From NCBI GenBank assembly GCA_030372985.1, contig JAUCQB010000120.1:181319-245318 (forward strand): DNA of 64,000 nt. Reading direction: 5' to 3'. This document shows, in pieces, positions 62,493 to 64,000 of the stretch; the stretch's first letter is position 1; every line of letters starts with the position of its first letter. This DNA comes from Phycisphaerae bacterium. GTDB lineage: Bacteria; Planctomycetota; Phycisphaerae; UBA1845; PWPN01. The notes under the pieces are model-generated. The model searched no databases. It worked only from the letters and a program-made list of their open reading frames with translations, and had not been told where the DNA came from. A program made the translations under genes and the position numbers.

Positions 62493-63476
62493 ATGAACAA
62501 GAAAGTCCTGGTAACGGGTGCAGGCGGATTCATCGGCTCACACCTGGTGGAATCACTGCTTCAGAAGGGGGCCAGCGTGCGGGCCTTCGTCAGGTATAAC
62601 GGACGAGGCGACTGGGGCATGCTCTCGGATTTGCCTGCCGAGAGCCAGAAGAGTATCGAGGTGATCAGCGGGGACATTCGAGACCCGTTCTTTGTCCGCA
62701 AGGCAGTGGAGGGATGCGACTGCGTGTTTCACCTGGCGGCCCTGATTGCCATACCGTACAGTTATGTCGCACCCAGCGACTATGTTGCCGTGAATGTTCA
62801 GGGAACGGTGAACGTACTGCAGGCGTGCCGCGACGCCGGAACGCCTCGGGTCGTGCATGCCTCCACGAGCGAGACGTATGGTACGGCTGTGTATGTCCCG
62901 ATCGACGAGAAGCATCCTTTGCAGGGGCAGTCCCCCTATTCCGCAAGCAAGATCGGCGCCGACAAGATGGCCGAATCCTACTACAACAGCTTCGAATTGC
63001 CGGTCGTTATCGTCAGACCATTCAATACCTTCGGCCCACGGCAGTCTGCCAGAGCTTTTATGCCGACCGCGATTGCGCAGGCGCTGACCATGGACAGGAT
63101 ATCGATGGGGTCGATGGAGCCGGTCCGGGATATGACCTTTGTCAAGGATACGGCGGAGGGTTTCATAGCGGTGGGCCTGTGTGACAAGGCTGTCGGCAAG
63201 ACCGTCAACCTCGGCGTTGGCCGCGGTGAGACGATAGGTGCCATGGTGAAGATGATACTAAGGTTGCTCGGCAAGGAGAGTACGCCCGTCGAGCAGGACT
63301 CGGCCAGAATACGTCCCGCCAAGAGCGAGGTTAAGCGACTCGTCAGCGATAATCGCCTGGCACGTGAGTTATGCGGATGGACCCCAAAGTACACGCTGGA
63401 GAGCGGTATCGGCGAGACGATCGAATGGATTAAAGCCAATCTTCGCCGATATCGGCCCGACAGTTACCTTATATGA
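62493..63476 (+). CDS. NAD-dependent nucleotide-sugar dehydratase/epimerase (LegB-like)
   Basis: 327-residue [22 protein letters not shown] (residues 5-23), VFHLAALIAIPYSYVAPSDY, HASTSETYGTAVYVPIDEKH, SPYSASKIGADKMAESYYNS (YxxxK), RPFNTFGPRQSARAFMPTAI and RDMTFVKDTAEGF. The IAIPYSY and ARAFMPTAI features match LegB, the UDP-GlcNAc 4,6-dehydratase of legionaminic acid synthesis, and the following nucleotidyltransferase is usual in such clusters. GAGGGG precedes the ATG. Confidence 0.86.
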   Translation: MNKKVLVTGAGGFIGSHLVESLLQKGASVRAFVRYNGRGDWGMLSDLPAESQKSIEVISGDIRDPFFVRKAVEGCDCVFHLAALIAIPYSYVAPSDYVAVNVQGTVNVLQACRDAGTPRVVHASTSETYGTAVYVPIDEKHPLQGQSPYSASKIGADKMAESYYNSFELPVVIVRPFNTFGPRQSARAFMPTAIAQALTMDRISMGSMEPVRDMTFVKDTAEGFIAVGLCDKAVGKTVNLGVGRGETIGAMVKMILRLLGKESTPVEQDSARIRPAKSEVKRLVSDNRLARELCGWTPKYTLESGIGETIEWIKANLRRYRPDSYLI

Positions 63477-63498
63477 CGGGTTTAAAGAGGTGTTCGAC

Positions 63499-63968
63499 AT
63501 GAAGGATATTCGTGTCGTCATTCTGGCAGGCGGCAAAGGGACGCGGCTGCAGCCGTATACCACGGTTTTTCCCAAGCCGCTCATGCCGATAAGCGATATG
63601 CCGATCCTCGAGGTCGTGCTGAGGCAACTCAAGAGCTTCGGTTTCGAGAAGATCACCATCTCCGTTAATCACCTGGCAGACCTGATCAAGGCATTCTTTG
63701 GTGATGGCAGCAAACTGGGCCTGGACATCACCTATTGCATGGAGGACGCTCCGCTGGGTACCGCTGGCTCGGTTTCCCTGGTCGATGACCTGACCGAGCA
63801 CTTTCTCGTCATGAACGGCGACCTGCTGACGACTCTTGATTACCGTGGCATGATGGAGACCCATGTCGCCAGCAAAGCAATCGCTACCATAGGCGTGTTC
63901 CCCCGCCAAGTCAGGATAGACTTCGGGGTACTTGACCTTGGCCCAGGCGGCGAACTGGTCCAATATAT
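63499..63968 (+). CDS. Sugar nucleotidyltransferase, 3' truncated by the contig end
   Basis: First 156 codons of a nucleotidyltransferase. VVILAGGKGTRLQPYTTVFP is the pyrophosphorylase signature (GGxGTRL), followed by KPLMPISDMPILEVVLRQLK, ISVNHLADLI, MEDAPLGTAGSV and FLVMNGDLLT (the catalytic Asp of VMNGD). It resembles the PtmE/LegF-neighbour type that activates an amino sugar phosphate (GDP-GlcN or similar). The real sequence stops at 63968; a tail reading CLLYTSDAAD would be adapter translation and must be removed. Confidence 0.9.
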
Positions 63969-64000
63969 CTGTCTCTTATACACATCTGACGCTGCCGACG
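63969..64000 (+). other. Untrimmed Nextera transposase adapter
   Basis: The final 32 nt are CTGTCTCTTATACACATCT followed by GACGCTGCCGACG. This is the reverse complement of the Nextera Read 1 transposase adapter (the Tn5 mosaic end plus tail), lacking only its last base. It is not genomic. Confidence 0.98.

Noticed and set aside
63469..63963. Minus-strand open frame of 164 codons at the right end
   Set aside because: It is the shadow of the plus-strand nucleotidyltransferase, whose GGxGTRL and VMNGD motifs are unmistakable.

Overview
The window is a high-GC bacterial chromosome segment that looks like an uncultured Planctomycetota-type organism, probably from a metagenome assembly. The pointers are a GreA with a very long N-terminal extension, tandem pseudopilin-like proteins with an [24 protein letters not shown] N-terminus, and many short palindromic or stuttering intergenic repeats. 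No rRNA or tRNA gene, intact insertion sequence or CRISPR array was seen. The last 32 bases (63969-64000) are Illumina Nextera adapter, so the right edge is a contig end and the last gene is cut by an artefact.

1-8.6 kb (minus strand): a respiratory complex I operon in the order nuoI-A-B-C-D-H-J-K-L. nuoE, nuoF and nuoG are not in it; nuoM and nuoN, if present, lie beyond the left edge. NuoH carries about 150 extra N-terminal residues.

8.6-14.2 kb: a decayed small gene, a Dabb-domain lipoprotein, a four-helix-bundle protein flanked by inverted G-rich repeats, tagaturonate epimerase (uxaE) with rsfS, an orphan receiver-XRE regulator and a NagB-like sugar-phosphate isomerase. 14.2-15.5 kb is repeat-rich and holds a promoter/operator-like site and a possible 62-residue ORF.

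15.5-32.6 kb: a Tat-exported FAD oxidoreductase, long GreA, TrkA/TrkH potassium uptake, a secreted protein with two cyclophilin domains, a PKD-like domain and an FKBP domain, folK, ruvCAB, cysS, ispF and two tandem pseudopilin-like genes.

32.9-64 kb (almost all plus strand): a surface-polysaccharide locus. It opens with a NusG/RfaH-type antiterminator, followed by a leader with a terminator hairpin and a 138-bp tandem repeat. The locus encodes four steps of the WbpB-D-E-I (WlbA-B-C-D) route to UDP-ManNAc3NAcA and all three enzymes for UDP-L-FucNAc. It also has two PP-loop sugar amidotransferases, a Wzx-like flippase, a Wzy/ligase-like protein, at least five glycosyltransferases, tailoring enzymes (methyltransferase, GNAT, cupin, DegT aminotransferase), and a LegB-like dehydratase with a nucleotidyltransferase. 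This resembles a Wzx/Wzy O-antigen or capsule locus. No initiating sugar-phosphate transferase and no wza/wzc-type export gene is in view. Remnants of two related glycosyltransferases flank an inverted amidotransferase gene near 58.4-60.5 kb.

Two repeat themes run through the window. One is tandem word repeats such as AGCTAATAGCT in gaps between genes, even inside operons. The other is a 185-bp element present twice in opposite orientation, at 14217-14401 and 32647-32831.
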